Assembly (NCBI RefSeq): GCF_020400605.1
Contig: NZ_JAINRD010000002.1
Location: forward strand, 124,001-188,000
Source: Streptomyces aculeolatus
GTDB taxonomy: Bacteria; Actinomycetota; Actinomycetes; Streptomycetales; Streptomycetaceae
DNA: 64,000 bases
Direction of reading: 5' to 3'
Positions 49,148-55,994 of the stretch are shown here, piece by piece (the stretch's first letter is position 1; every line of letters starts with the position of its first letter). Below the pieces are notes generated by a model. It made no database searches, was not told where the DNA came from, and worked only from the letters and a program-made list of their open reading frames with translations. A program made the translations under genes and the position numbers.

Positions 49148-49979
49148 GGTGGCGCTCCAGATAGGACATGGCGCCCCGCAGCAGCGCGGGATCGTCCTTG
49201 AAGTGCCCGAGACCGTGGTTGCAGGTACCGCAGAGCAGACCACGTACGCACTGGCCGCACGACCGGTCGCCAGGGCAGCACTTGTGATCGTGGTCAACTG
49301 CGAGCATGCGGCCGGTGCTGCACTGGCCTCCGCATATGGCGCAGCCGCCACCCTGCGCGGCAAGCATGGCCTGGTACTGATTGAGCGTGAGCCCGTAGTT
49401 CCGCAGCCGGGCCTTGTCCCGGTTGCACCCCTTGCACATGTACGCCAGGCCATCGGGATACCGGCTGCTCTTGCCGAACTCGCCCTCGGGCAGCCATGCG
49501 AGGCAGACACGACACAGCTTCCGGCCGGCGTCGTCCCGCTCCAGGTGGGATCGCCATGCCCGGATCTCCGTCAGCGGCTTGCCCGCGGCGCGCTGGTCAT
49601 TGTGGGCCGAGCAGAGGCCACGCACGTCCGCCAGGCGGTCGCACGGGCCGTAGGAACACACGGACCTGGTCTTGGTGATGACGCACTCGGGATCGCCGTG
49701 CTTCTTCCACCTGGTGTAGTGCATCTCGCACCAGCCGCGCTTAAGTGCTGGTTTCTCGCAGGCGTCGCCGGAGCAGCGACGGCGCCCGGCCCCGTCGTTG
49801 CGCTGCCACTGGTTGTAGTGCCTGCTGCACCACCCTCGGGCGGTGTGGGGCTTCTCGCATCCGGGCACGCTGCACGTACGCTTGGTCATGTCGATCTGCT
49901 CTCTCAGGTCGGCCATGCCCCGGGGGTGTTCCCGCACCCGCCGGGGTCTCATCTCATTATCGCAGGTCAGAACGCTCAT
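49140..49979 (-). CDS. Endonuclease VII-like HNH protein with zinc-knuckle array
   Basis: A 279-residue nuclease between the terminase genes. The C-terminal part (about 195-279) matches recombination endonuclease VII: Gly-Leu-Thr-Leu-x-Gln-Tyr-x-x-Met-Leu, Cys-Ala-Ile-Cys-Gly, Leu-Ala-Val-Asp-His-Asp-His, Val-Arg-Gly-Leu-Leu-Cys-x-x-Cys-Asn. Upstream are three tandem C-x4/5-C-x7/8-G-x-C-x2-H modules and one Cys-x2-Cys pair. The start is uncertain: ATG 49979 overlaps the small terminase stop (ATGA), while internal ATGs at 49916 and 49889 are possible. HNH proteins next to terminases assist cos cleavage or packaging. Confidence 0.8.
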   Translation of the reverse strand: MSVLTCDNEMRPRRVREHPRGMADLREQIDMTKRTCSVPGCEKPHTARGWCSRHYNQWQRNDGAGRRRCSGDACEKPALKRGWCEMHYTRWKKHGDPECVITKTRSVCSYGPCDRLADVRGLCSAHNDQRAAGKPLTEIRAWRSHLERDDAGRKLCRVCLAWLPEGEFGKSSRYPDGLAYMCKGCNRDKARLRNYGLTLNQYQAMLAAQGGGCAICGGQCSTGRMLAVDHDHKCCPGDRSCGQCVRGLLCGTCNHGLGHFKDDPALLRGAMSYLERHHG

Positions 49980-50503
49980 TTCAGCGCCTCGGGGTCGACT
50001 CCCACGATCTCGTACCGCACGCCACCAGAGACGTTGATCTTCTTCTCTGCGTCGGTGCCGGTGAGTTTCCGGATCGACTCGTTCAACTGGCGCGCCTCGC
50101 GGATCGCGGCGAGCTTGGGGCCGTCGTCGAGGACGGGTGTCCCGTCGGGGCCGATGACGACCTCTCCGTGTGAGTACGCGAGGTGGTCCCGTTCGAGGAT
50201 CTCCAGCGCGGCGAGCGTCAGCTCCTCCAACTGCGCGAGCAACGACTTCGCGAGGGACTCGACTGGCTCGCGGGCGATGTCGGCGAAGGCGTGCTGCACG
50301 CCGCGGTACGCCTCGGGGCGGTTGCCGTTGTACAGCTCGTCGGCGATCTGCCGGAACGTCTTGCCCTGGCCGCGGAGTTCGGCGGCTCTGGCGTCGCGGC
50401 GGGCTCTCTCGGGGGTGCGTACGAAGCGGTTGTTGCCGTCGCGGGGCTGGGACTGTGCTCGGGTGCGGGCGGCCTCGCGGGCTTCGTCGGTCGGCTCGGG
50501 CAT
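49976..50503 (-). CDS. Terminase small subunit (probable)
   Basis: A 175-residue protein at the head of the late operon, just before HNH and large terminase. An HTH-like segment ([14 protein letters not shown]) at about 42-58 should recognise packaging DNA, followed by long helices for oligomerisation and a short beta tail (Val-Arg-Tyr-Glu-Ile-Val-Gly-Val). GGGAGG precedes ATG 50503; the longer frame upstream crosses a regulatory palindrome and is not used. Confidence 0.78.
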   Translation of the reverse strand: MPEPTDEAREAARTRAQSQPRDGNNRFVRTPERARRDARAAELRGQGKTFRQIADELYNGNRPEAYRGVQHAFADIAREPVESLAKSLLAQLEELTLAALEILERDHLAYSHGEVVIGPDGTPVLDDGPKLAAIREARQLNESIRKLTGTDAEKKINVSGGVRYEIVGVDPEALK

Positions 50504-50520
50504 CGCGGCACACCTCCCTC

Positions 50521-50534
50521 TGACAACGTTGTCA
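50521..50534. promoter_or_regulatory. TGACAACGTTGTCA palindrome at the late operon head
   Basis: A perfect 14-bp palindrome (extended to CTGACAACGTTGTCAG) ends 18 bases upstream of the small terminase start. It is identical to the site at 45935-45948. The position suits an operator or activator site for the late promoter. Confidence 0.65.
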
Positions 50535-50585
50535 GCAGGATAGCCGCCGCACCCCCCGGAACCCCGGGCCGCGCAGAAGACGCAG

Positions 50586-50816
50586 CTACGGCGCCAGGCC
50601 CTCATCCTCGAGGATCTGCGACCCGAGGAGCGCCCCGTAGTCCTCCTCGGTCAGGCCCTCGCAGTCGGCCGGTTTGCCCTTCACGCCGGGCGCCCGGTCC
50701 TTCAGGGCCTGCGTGCACTGCTTGACCTGTTCCTCGTAGCTCGGCTCGTCGTCGGAGCAGCCGGCGCTGGCGAGCAGCAGCACGGCGGCGACGACGGTGG
50801 TGGTGATGGCGCGCAT
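50586..50816 (-). CDS. Small lipoprotein
   Basis: A 76-residue exported lipoprotein. The N-terminus has a type II signal ending in Leu-Ala-Ser-Ala-Gly-Cys, so Cys19 should be lipidated. The mature part is acidic with two further Cys that could pair. It precedes the packaging genes on the same strand. Phage lipoproteins often block superinfection; that role is only a suggestion. GGGGG lies upstream of ATG 50816. Between 50817 and 51021 I see no gene. Confidence 0.7.
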   Translation of the reverse strand: MRAITTTVVAAVLLLASAGCSDDEPSYEEQVKQCTQALKDRAPGVKGKPADCEGLTEEDYGALLGSQILEDEGLAP

Positions 50817-51021
50817 GGATACCCCCGGAGGCGTGGGCGTTGGCCGGAGCGTGCCGCGCGCGGGGTGCGCCGGGTAGGGCCGAACGGTCCCTACGCGTTG
50901 TCGGCGGCGCGCGCTACGGTCGCGGGATCGGCCCCGGCAGGGGCTGGCGTTGCCGGCATAGCTCACCGGCGCGGGCGGTCGGGACCCCCAGTCCCGGCCG
51001 CTTCGGCGTGTGGGCATGGGT

Positions 51022-51053
51022 CGGCCCCGCCACCCGGGTGGGCGGCGGGGCCG
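51022..51053 (-). terminator. Strong hairpin terminator
   Basis: CGGCCCCGCC and GGCGGGGCCG with a GC-rich inner loop form a long hairpin 13 bases past the stop of the gene ending at 51066. It separates the membrane-protein operon from the lipoprotein and late genes. Confidence 0.75.
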
Positions 51054-51065
51054 GGGCGGGGCAGG

Positions 51066-51599
51066 TCAGAACGACTCCATGCGGTCGAGCCCGGTGACGT
51101 TGAGCTTCATGCCCTCCATGGTCTCCAGGGTGGTGTAGTCCTCGCCCTTGTCGGTCTGGCCGGGCTGCACGTCGGTCACCCACAGGACGCTGTTGTAGAC
51201 GCGGGTGCCGCTGCTGTCGACGACCTCGTACGACACCTCGTAGTTGCTGGTCTTCGAGCTGTTGTTCCGGATCGTGTAGGTGACCCAGATGTCGGGGACG
51301 CCGTACTCGCTGCGGTCGTCCAGGTTGATCGAGGTGAGGTCGTCGGCCTCGCTCTTCTCCTTCGCCTCAGGCTTCTCCTTCGGCGGCGGCTTGTCGTCGC
51401 CCTTGGCCGGGGCGGCGGGCGCACTGCTGGACGTGCCGGGCTCCTCGGCGCCGCCACCACCCAGCGCGGCGGCGGCCATGCTGACGGCGATGAGGAACGC
51501 GAAGACGCCGAGGACGCTCAGCAGGATCGTCTTGCCGCGGGAGCGGCGGGCGCCCGGCGGCGGCGGAGGGGGCGGAGGCGGCGGGTAGGGGTACGACAT
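51066..51599 (-). CDS. Membrane-anchored protein with extracytoplasmic domain
   Basis: A 177-residue protein. A poly-Pro N-terminus (about 3-15) is followed by Arg-Ser-Arg-Gly-Lys and a single membrane helix (about 22-45), a Lys/Pro/Glu-rich linker and a beta-sandwich-like exterior domain (Val-Thr-Tyr-Thr-Ile-Arg-Asn-Asn-Ser, Tyr-Glu-Val-Ser-Tyr-Glu-Val-Val) similar to FxLYD/DUF4352-type domains. It is the last gene of the membrane operon. The exact function is unknown. Confidence 0.65.
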   Translation of the reverse strand: MSYPYPPPPPPPPPPGARRSRGKTILLSVLGVFAFLIAVSMAAAALGGGGAEEPGTSSSAPAAPAKGDDKPPPKEKPEAKEKSEADDLTSINLDDRSEYGVPDIWVTYTIRNNSSKTSNYEVSYEVVDSSGTRVYNSVLWVTDVQPGQTDKGEDYTTLETMEGMKLNVTGLDRMESF

Positions 51600-51633
51600 G
51601 GCGGTTCCTCTCGGGTCGGGAAGGGATGGGGGT

Positions 51634-52296
51634 TCAGCCGCTGCGTCGGGCGCGCCAACGGACGTGTGTGCGGACGGGGTTCGTGTCGTCGGGGACCGTC
51701 TCGAAGTTGTTGTTGCTGTTGTTGTTGCTGGGCTGACCTGCGGCAACAACGTCCCCAGGAGGGGGGTCCGCGGCGGGGGGAAGTGGCGGGATGTGGGCGG
51801 CCCGTACGCCGGTGCTCACCCCGCGGCCCCGCATCCTCACCTGATCGCCGGCGGGGATGCCGGCTGCCTTGAGGCCGGTGCGGACCTTCTCGGGGGTGGT
51901 GGCGAGGTGCCGGGCGACGGCGGAGAGGTGGGCGTGTGGGGCGGCCACGGCGTGGAGCGCCATGGCGAGTTCGTTCGCGGTCAGTTCGGCCGGCTCGGCG
52001 GCGGGCGGCGGTTCGTCGGGGGCGGCCGGCTCGTCGACGCTCGGGCCCGGGGCCGCGGCCGCCGGCGTCGCCGGGGGAGCGGCGGGCGGGGGGAGACGCA
52101 GCCCGAGGACGATCGCGGTGGCGAGCCAGCCGGCGGCGAGGACGGCGGCGATGGCGCCAGCGCTCACCAGCCCGTTCGCGACGCCGAGGACGAGCGCGAC
52201 GACGAGCAGGCGCACCGCGGGGGCGACGATGATCCACGCGGCGAGGTGGCGGCAGATCGCCGTGCTGCCGGTGAAGATGGCCATCCACACCCGCAT
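51634..52296 (-). CDS. Membrane protein with cytoplasmic HTH-like segment
   Basis: A 220-residue protein with two or three N-terminal membrane helices (about 18-65), a Pro/Ala/Glu-rich linker and a helical segment (Leu-Ser-Ala-Val-Ala-Arg-His-Leu-Ala-Thr-Thr-Pro-Glu-Lys-Val-Arg-Thr-Gly-Leu) resembling an HTH. An Asn/Ser tract (encoded by GTT-rich repeats near 51705-51730) lies near the end. It overlaps the previous gene by one base (TGATG). It is similar in plan to actinobacterial plasmid transfer accessory proteins (inference). Confidence 0.55.
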   Translation of the reverse strand: MRVWMAIFTGSTAICRHLAAWIIVAPAVRLLVVALVLGVANGLVSAGAIAAVLAAGWLATAIVLGLRLPPPAAPPATPAAAAPGPSVDEPAAPDEPPPAAEPAELTANELAMALHAVAAPHAHLSAVARHLATTPEKVRTGLKAAGIPAGDQVRMRGRGVSTGVRAAHIPPLPPAADPPPGDVVAAGQPSNNNSNNNFETVPDDTNPVRTHVRWRARRSG

Positions 52297-52742
52297 CAGC
52301 TGCCGCCGATCATCATCAGCGAAGCGGCGGCGAGCTCGCACGGGAGCGCCCACACGGTGGAGGCGCCCGCCAGCGGCCAGACGACGGCGGCGACGAGGCC
52401 GAGGATGGCGCCGCGGAGGGGGTTGAGCTTCCAGCAGAGCATCAGGATCAGCAGCAGCAGGGACACGGCACCGACGCCGACGTTGCCGAACGGCCCGTCG
52501 CCGGTGCCGACGCCGAGGCCGGTCATGCCCTGGCCCACGATGCGCTCGGGGTTGGACCAGATCGCGCCGGCCGCGGAGAAAGCCGTGCCTGCGATGAACC
52601 CGCAGATCATCGCGGGGTTCTCGCGCAGCCGGACCCGGCCTTGCCCGCGGACGCCGAGGACGAGGAGGACGGTGAGGGCGAGCGCCAGCCCCCCGGCGCC
52701 GAGCGCGCCGAACGCGGCGCCGTCGGCCTGTGCCAGATTCAC
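52296..52742 (-). CDS. Multi-pass membrane protein
   Basis: A 148-residue protein from GTG 52742 with GGAGA upstream. About four hydrophobic helices (12-30, 45-62, 88-107, 112-146) separated by short Gly-rich loops. No motif for transport or catalysis. It lies within a run of coupled membrane-protein genes and ends in a TGATG overlap with the next. Confidence 0.6.
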   Translation of the reverse strand: MNLAQADGAAFGALGAGGLALALTVLLVLGVRGQGRVRLRENPAMICGFIAGTAFSAAGAIWSNPERIVGQGMTGLGVGTGDGPFGNVGVGAVSLLLLILMLCWKLNPLRGAILGLVAAVVWPLAGASTVWALPCELAAASLMMIGGS

Positions 52743-52752
52743 GACGGGTCTC

Positions 52753-53295
52753 CTAGATCACGGTGCCGGGCGCGTGGAGCGCCAGGGCGAGGGCGGCGGT
52801 GGCGAGGGGGATGCGGGCGAGCCACACGGTGGCGGGGCGCAGCGGCGGCGGGATGAACGGCAGGCCAGGGAGCCACGCGGCGGGGATGCAGGCGATGAGG
52901 CACAGGCCGATACCGGCGGCGGGGGCGGTGGTGCCGAGCGTCCCCAGCCACGCGGAGACCGCGGGTCCGAAGCCGATGAGCCAGCCGACGCCGGCGCCGG
53001 CGCCGTGGTAGATGAGCCAGCGGATCCGTGCGCGGCGGCGGCCGTCGGGCTGCTCCGGGTGCGGCGGGGGCTGGTTGATGGTGATGTGGACACCAGGGTC
53101 GTCGCGGGGCGCCGGCTCGGGCTCGGGGTGCTGGCGTACGGGGTGGAGTACGGCCCACCACGGGCGCGCCCCGGCGTCCGGACGCGGGTCCGGACACGGG
53201 TCCGGGTCCGGATGCTTCGCGGGCCCGGCGTCCGGGTCGTCCGCGTACAGGCGGTCCCACCAGTCCGGCGCCGGCGGCGGCTCGGGCCCGGTCAC
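52753..53295 (-). CDS. Membrane protein with Asp-Pro repeat N-terminus
   Basis: A 180-residue protein whose GTG start overlaps the stop of the 56-residue gene (GTGA). The N-terminal 80 residues are rich in Asp-Pro and Pro-Glu repeats (Asp-Pro-Asp-Pro-Cys-Pro-Asp-Pro-Arg-Pro), then four hydrophobic segments occupy 95-180. Similar Asp-Pro repeats are in the neighbouring 287-residue protein, which suggests that the two interact or share an origin. Function unknown. Confidence 0.55.
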   Translation of the reverse strand: MTGPEPPPAPDWWDRLYADDPDAGPAKHPDPDPCPDPRPDAGARPWWAVLHPVRQHPEPEPAPRDDPGVHITINQPPPHPEQPDGRRRARIRWLIYHGAGAGVGWLIGFGPAVSAWLGTLGTTAPAAGIGLCLIACIPAAWLPGLPFIPPPLRPATVWLARIPLATAALALALHAPGTVI

Positions 53296-53462
53296 CTCGA
53301 CAGCTCCACGAGGGCGGCCAGGGCCACGATGGCGATGGTGCCGACGGCGACGATCCGCGCCGCGGGCAGCAGCCACTGCCGGGCCTCCCCCGGGTAGCAG
53401 GTGATCAACCCGAGCGCGGCCATCGCGGCGACGAGCGGGCACACGAGGAAGCCGAGGATCAT
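53292..53462 (-). CDS. Small two-helix membrane protein (56 aa)
   Basis: A 56-residue protein from ATG 53462 to TGA 53292. It has two hydrophobic helices (residues 2-21 and 31-52) separated by a short loop with Tyr-Pro-Gly-Glu-Ala-Arg. Its start overlaps the upstream stop (TGATG) and its stop overlaps the next start (GTGA), strong evidence for translation. Small hydrophobic proteins of this kind occur in Streptomyces spread gene clusters. Confidence 0.65.
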   Translation of the reverse strand: MILGFLVCPLVAAMAALGLITCYPGEARQWLLPAARIVAVGTIAIVALAALVELSR

Positions 53463-54325
53463 CACGCGCCCCTTCGGACAGCGCGGAGATAGCGGTTCAC
53501 CGTCGACTCGCGGGCATCCGGATCGGCGACCTTCCGCACGTAGGAGAGGACCCGCTCTTCGTCATCGATGCCGGAGGCGTAGGCAGTGCGTACGGCTTCG
53601 CGGGTGCTCGGGCGGATGGCCCGGACGGTGTCCGGATCCGTGTCCGGATGTCCGTCCGGATCGGTGTCCGCGTCCGGATCCGTATCCGCCGGCGGCGCGG
53701 GCGCGGCGGCCGGGAGTGCGGCAGCCTCGGCGGCGAGGAGACCGCGGGCGCGCGCCACCCGGCGCCGTACGGGCAGCAGCCCCAACTCGGCGCCGGCGAC
53801 GGCCAACTCCTGCTGCGCCCACTGCCGGGTGCGGTCATCGAGCGGCGGCGACTGGTGGGCGAGGACGACGGTCCATGCGCCCTTCGCGAGGGCGGACACG
53901 GCGGCGCCGACGAACCCGGCGGTGCGCCCGTCCTCGAGCCAGCCGTGCGCGGCGACGGCGGCCATGGCGATGAGGAGCGCGGCGTGCCCGGCGCGGCGCG
54001 GCAGGCGCGCGCGGTCGGGGTCGTAGCGGGCGAGCCACTCGACGCCCATGCAGAGGATCCACGCGGCGTCGAACGCGCCCGCGGCGGCGTAGGCGGGGCC
54101 GGCGGGGACGGTGCGGGCGAGGAGGTCCCCGATCGCGGCGGTCGACCAGACGACGGACACGGCGACGGCGAGGGCGGCGCCGGCGGTGACAGCGGTGAGG
54201 ACGGCGCGGTCCCAGTCCCGCGGGGGTACGGGGATCTCCACGGTGTACGTCTCGGTGACGTAGTGGGTGATGCCGTCGATGGTGTGGGGGACGGTGCGGG
54301 TGCGGATGTCGGTGCGGGTCTTCAT
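53462..54325 (-). CDS. DUF2637/SpdB-like membrane protein
   Basis: A 287-residue protein. About four membrane helices (42-60, 75-95, 108-125, 130-150) occupy the first half; the second half has a helical region, an Asp-Pro-Asp-Thr/Ala repeat tract (about 225-245) and a C-terminal helical domain (Thr-Arg-Glu-Ala-Val-Arg-Thr-Ala-Tyr...Ser-Thr-Val-Asn-Arg-Tyr-Leu) that looks like an HTH. This layout resembles DUF2637 and SpdB-type proteins of Streptomyces plasmids, which help spread plasmid DNA in mycelium. GGAGG precedes ATG 54325. No TraB/FtsK translocase is in the window. Confidence 0.6.
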   Translation of the reverse strand: MKTRTDIRTRTVPHTIDGITHYVTETYTVEIPVPPRDWDRAVLTAVTAGAALAVAVSVVWSTAAIGDLLARTVPAGPAYAAAGAFDAAWILCMGVEWLARYDPDRARLPRRAGHAALLIAMAAVAAHGWLEDGRTAGFVGAAVSALAKGAWTVVLAHQSPPLDDRTRQWAQQELAVAGAELGLLPVRRRVARARGLLAAEAAALPAAAPAPPADTDPDADTDPDGHPDTDPDTVRAIRPSTREAVRTAYASGIDDEERVLSYVRKVADPDARESTVNRYLRAVRRGA

Positions 54326-54477
54326 CGCCTGCCTCCTGCGTTCCACACGGCGGCGGCGAGTGCGCCGGCGACGAGGGCGGGCGCGAGCTGGCCGGTGAGG
54401 AGGGCGAGCGCGGCGAGCGCGGTGAAGCCGTAGCGGGCGAGGGGGGTGTTGAGGATGGGGCGCCGGCGGCGGCTCAT
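54322..54477 (-). CDS. Small SpdD-like hydrophobic protein (51 aa)
   Basis: A 51-residue protein with a basic N-terminus (Met-Ser-Arg-Arg-Arg-Arg) and an Ala/Leu-rich hydrophobic stretch (18-46). GAGGAA lies before ATG 54477, and the stop overlaps the next start (ATGA). It leads the membrane operon. Size and composition resemble small spread proteins, but this is not a proven homology. Confidence 0.6.
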   Translation of the reverse strand: MSRRRRPILNTPLARYGFTALAALALLTGQLAPALVAGALAAAVWNAGGRR

Positions 54478-54565
54478 GGGTTCCTCGTTCCGGGAAGGGC
54501 GGGGCGGGAGAGAGGGGAGGCCGGGCCCGCGTCGGGGGGACGCGCGGGCCCGGCCGGTCGGGGGG

Positions 54566-54691
54566 CTACTCGTCGTCGCCGTCGGGCTCAGGCGGGTACC
54601 AGCCGCCGCGCTGCGGGTCGTAGTCGGTGCCGTGGGGGCTGTCGGGGTCGGGCTGTTCGGCGCGGATCGGCATGCCCTTGGGGAGGCTCAT
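54566..54691 (-). CDS. Small acidic protein (41 aa)
   Basis: A 41-residue protein from ATG 54691, whose start overlaps the preceding stop (ATGA). It is highly acidic and Pro-rich (Asp-Pro-Asp-Ser-Pro-His-Gly-Thr-Asp-Tyr-Asp-Pro) and ends Gly-Asp-Asp-Glu. Short acidic phage proteins can mimic DNA or bind host factors; nothing more can be said. Confidence 0.5.
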   Translation of the reverse strand: MSLPKGMPIRAEQPDPDSPHGTDYDPQRGGWYPPEPDGDDE

Positions 54692-54882
54692 GCGGTGACC
54701 TCGCCGGCGCCGTTGCAGCGGCGGCAGTTCTTCCAGGTCTGTGTGGCGATCCGCTGGCCGCCGCGGGTCTCGGTGCCGTCCGTCATGGCGCCCCCCGCCC
54801 CGTTGCACATGGGGCATGTGCGGGTGCGGGCGGCCATGACCGAGGGGGTGCCGTTGGGCGGCGGGTAGTCGTTACGCTCCAT
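54688..54882 (-). CDS. DnaJ-type zinc-finger protein (64 aa)
   Basis: A 64-residue protein with two CxxCxGxG motifs (Cys-Pro-Met-Cys-Asn-Gly-Ala-Gly-Gly and Cys-Arg-Arg-Cys-Asn-Gly-Ala-Gly-Glu), which together form one DnaJ-like zinc centre. AAGGAGC precedes ATG 54882. It is divergent from the small HTH gene across a region with a 16-bp palindrome. Likely a small accessory that binds unfolded protein or nucleic acid (inference). Confidence 0.65.
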   Translation of the reverse strand: MERNDYPPPNGTPSVMAARTRTCPMCNGAGGAMTDGTETRGGQRIATQTWKNCRRCNGAGEVTA

Positions 54883-54993
54883 GCGGACCTGCTCCTTCGT
54901 CGCGTTGTGGGTGGGTCCGCCCCCGGACCGGAGCGCCAACTCAGCGGTCCGGGGGCTTTGTGCACCAGCAGCGCGGGCTGCCTTCCCGTGAGC

Positions 54994-55009
54994 GTATGGG
55001 ATCCCATAC
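54994..55009. promoter_or_regulatory. Perfect 16-bp palindrome GTATGGGATCCCATAC
   Basis: The palindrome lies 112 bases from the minus-strand start (54882) and 30 bases from the plus-strand start (55039). It is AT-richer at the ends than its surroundings and probably overlaps a promoter. It is the likely operator for the adjacent HTH protein. Confidence 0.65.
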
Positions 55010-55038
55010 ACTCAGGGCAAGCGGCCTGCCCGTACGAG

Positions 55039-55386
55039 ATGAGGCCGGGTGTGACCGAGGAGGCTCAGCGGGTGATCGACGCCATGAACGCGGTCGAGGC
55101 GATGCCCGATCCCCAGGAGCGCGCGAAGGCGATCAGCGAAGTTCTCGCCCACCAGACGGCGCGGAGCAAGGAGTGGCGCAAGCTGCGACGGGACTTCGTC
55201 CTCGGGTTGCGGGCGCAGAAGCCCGCGGTGTCCTACCGGAAGATCGCCGCGATGCTCGGCGTCTCGCTCGGCACGGTGCAGGACATCGAGCGCGGCTACT
55301 CGGGGTCGGGGAAGAACCGGCCGAGGAAGGGCGAGGAGACGCCCCTCCCGGCCGGCGACGTCGACGGCGGGTCTACCGCCGGTTGA
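55039..55386 (+). CDS. Small HTH DNA-binding protein
   Basis: A 115-residue protein. The first 60 residues are acidic helices; the HTH is Ser-Tyr-Arg-Lys-Ile-Ala-Ala-Met-Leu-Gly-Val-Ser-Leu-Gly-Thr-Val-Gln-Asp-Ile-Glu (about 73-92), followed by a basic, flexible tail. GTG 55051, with GAGG upstream, is an alternative start that would lose four residues. Divergence from the membrane operon and the palindrome between them suggest that it controls both directions. Confidence 0.7.
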   Translation: MRPGVTEEAQRVIDAMNAVEAMPDPQERAKAISEVLAHQTARSKEWRKLRRDFVLGLRAQKPAVSYRKIAAMLGVSLGTVQDIERGYSGSGKNRPRKGEETPLPAGDVDGGSTAG

Positions 55387-55432
55387 CCTCCCGCAGGATG
55401 AGCAGGATCAGGCATAGCGAAAGCGGGTCCAT
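55373..55432 (-). CDS. Possible hydrophobic micropeptide (19 aa)
   Basis: A 19-codon frame from ATG 55432. The leader GGAAGGACCGC immediately before it is identical to the leaders of the genes at 55911 and 56555, which makes translation plausible. The peptide is mostly Leu/Ile with a basic end (Arg-Glu-Val-Asn-Arg-Arg). It overlaps the end of the HTH gene on the other strand. Confidence 0.35.
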   Translation of the reverse strand: MDPLSLCLILLILREVNRR

Positions 55433-55443
55433 GTGCGGTCCTT

Positions 55444-55486
55444 CCTACTGCGGAGCCCGTGTGGCTCCTTCCGTCCCCGCAGTAGG
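55444..55486. promoter_or_regulatory. Compound hairpin with 10-bp outer stem
   Basis: CCTACTGCGG and CCGCAGTAGG flank 23 bases that contain a smaller AGCC/GGCT stem. It lies between the HTH gene and the minus-strand gene starting at 55911. It could be a bidirectional terminator or a structured leader for the micropeptide. Confidence 0.5.
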
Positions 55487-55605
55487 GCAGTGCAGCGTTC
55501 TCGGGGTCGATCGGGGACGACGGGCGGGCCCGCTCCGGGGGAGGTCGGAGCGGGCCCGCGGGGAAGGGGCCACCGCCGGGGGAGGAAGGGCGGCGGCCCG
55601 GTGGT

Positions 55606-55911
55606 CTACTCGGTGTCGTCGTTGCGGCAGTCCCAGCGGCGGTCGTCGAGCCCGACCTCGCGCGGAGTGGGTTCGGGCTGCGGCCGGATGGTGATCCAAC
55701 CGGAGCCGAACTCCAGCGCGGCGAAGCCCTCGTCATCGGCCATCGTCTGCGCGGCAGCGACGAGCTGCGTGACTCCGGCGTGGTCCTCGTCGGCGATCGT
55801 GCTGCCCTGGGAGTGGATGAGGTCGTACGCGGCGTCGCGGAGTTCGTCGCTGGTGGTGCTGGTGCGGCGCTCGGAGGGCTTGCCCTTCTGGCCGATGACG
55901 ATGCGGTACAT
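55606..55911 (-). CDS. Hypothetical early protein (101 aa)
   Basis: A 101-residue protein. Beta strand at the start (Tyr-Arg-Ile-Val-Ile-Gly), helices around Asp-Glu-Leu-Arg-Asp-Ala-Ala-Tyr-Asp-Leu-Ile and a strand Gly-Trp-Ile-Thr-Ile-Arg; the tail is acidic. Leader GGAAGGACCGCCC before ATG 55911. It sits in the run of small minus-strand genes 55,600-56,915. No family recognised. Confidence 0.6.
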   Translation of the reverse strand: MYRIVIGQKGKPSERRTSTTSDELRDAAYDLIHSQGSTIADEDHAGVTQLVAAAQTMADDEGFAALEFGSGWITIRPQPEPTPREVGLDDRRWDCRNDDTE

Positions 55912-55994
55912 GGGCGGTCCTTCCGGGTGGTGTGGCCTGCCTCGTCAGGGCGGGAGCGGCCGGGTCCCGCCGACGCCCCGTGGGGCGTTTCGGC

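Noticed and set aside
50947..51010. A tRNA-like stretch containing TAGCTCA
   Set aside because: No T-arm consensus, no pairing acceptor ends and no anticodon stem could be drawn.
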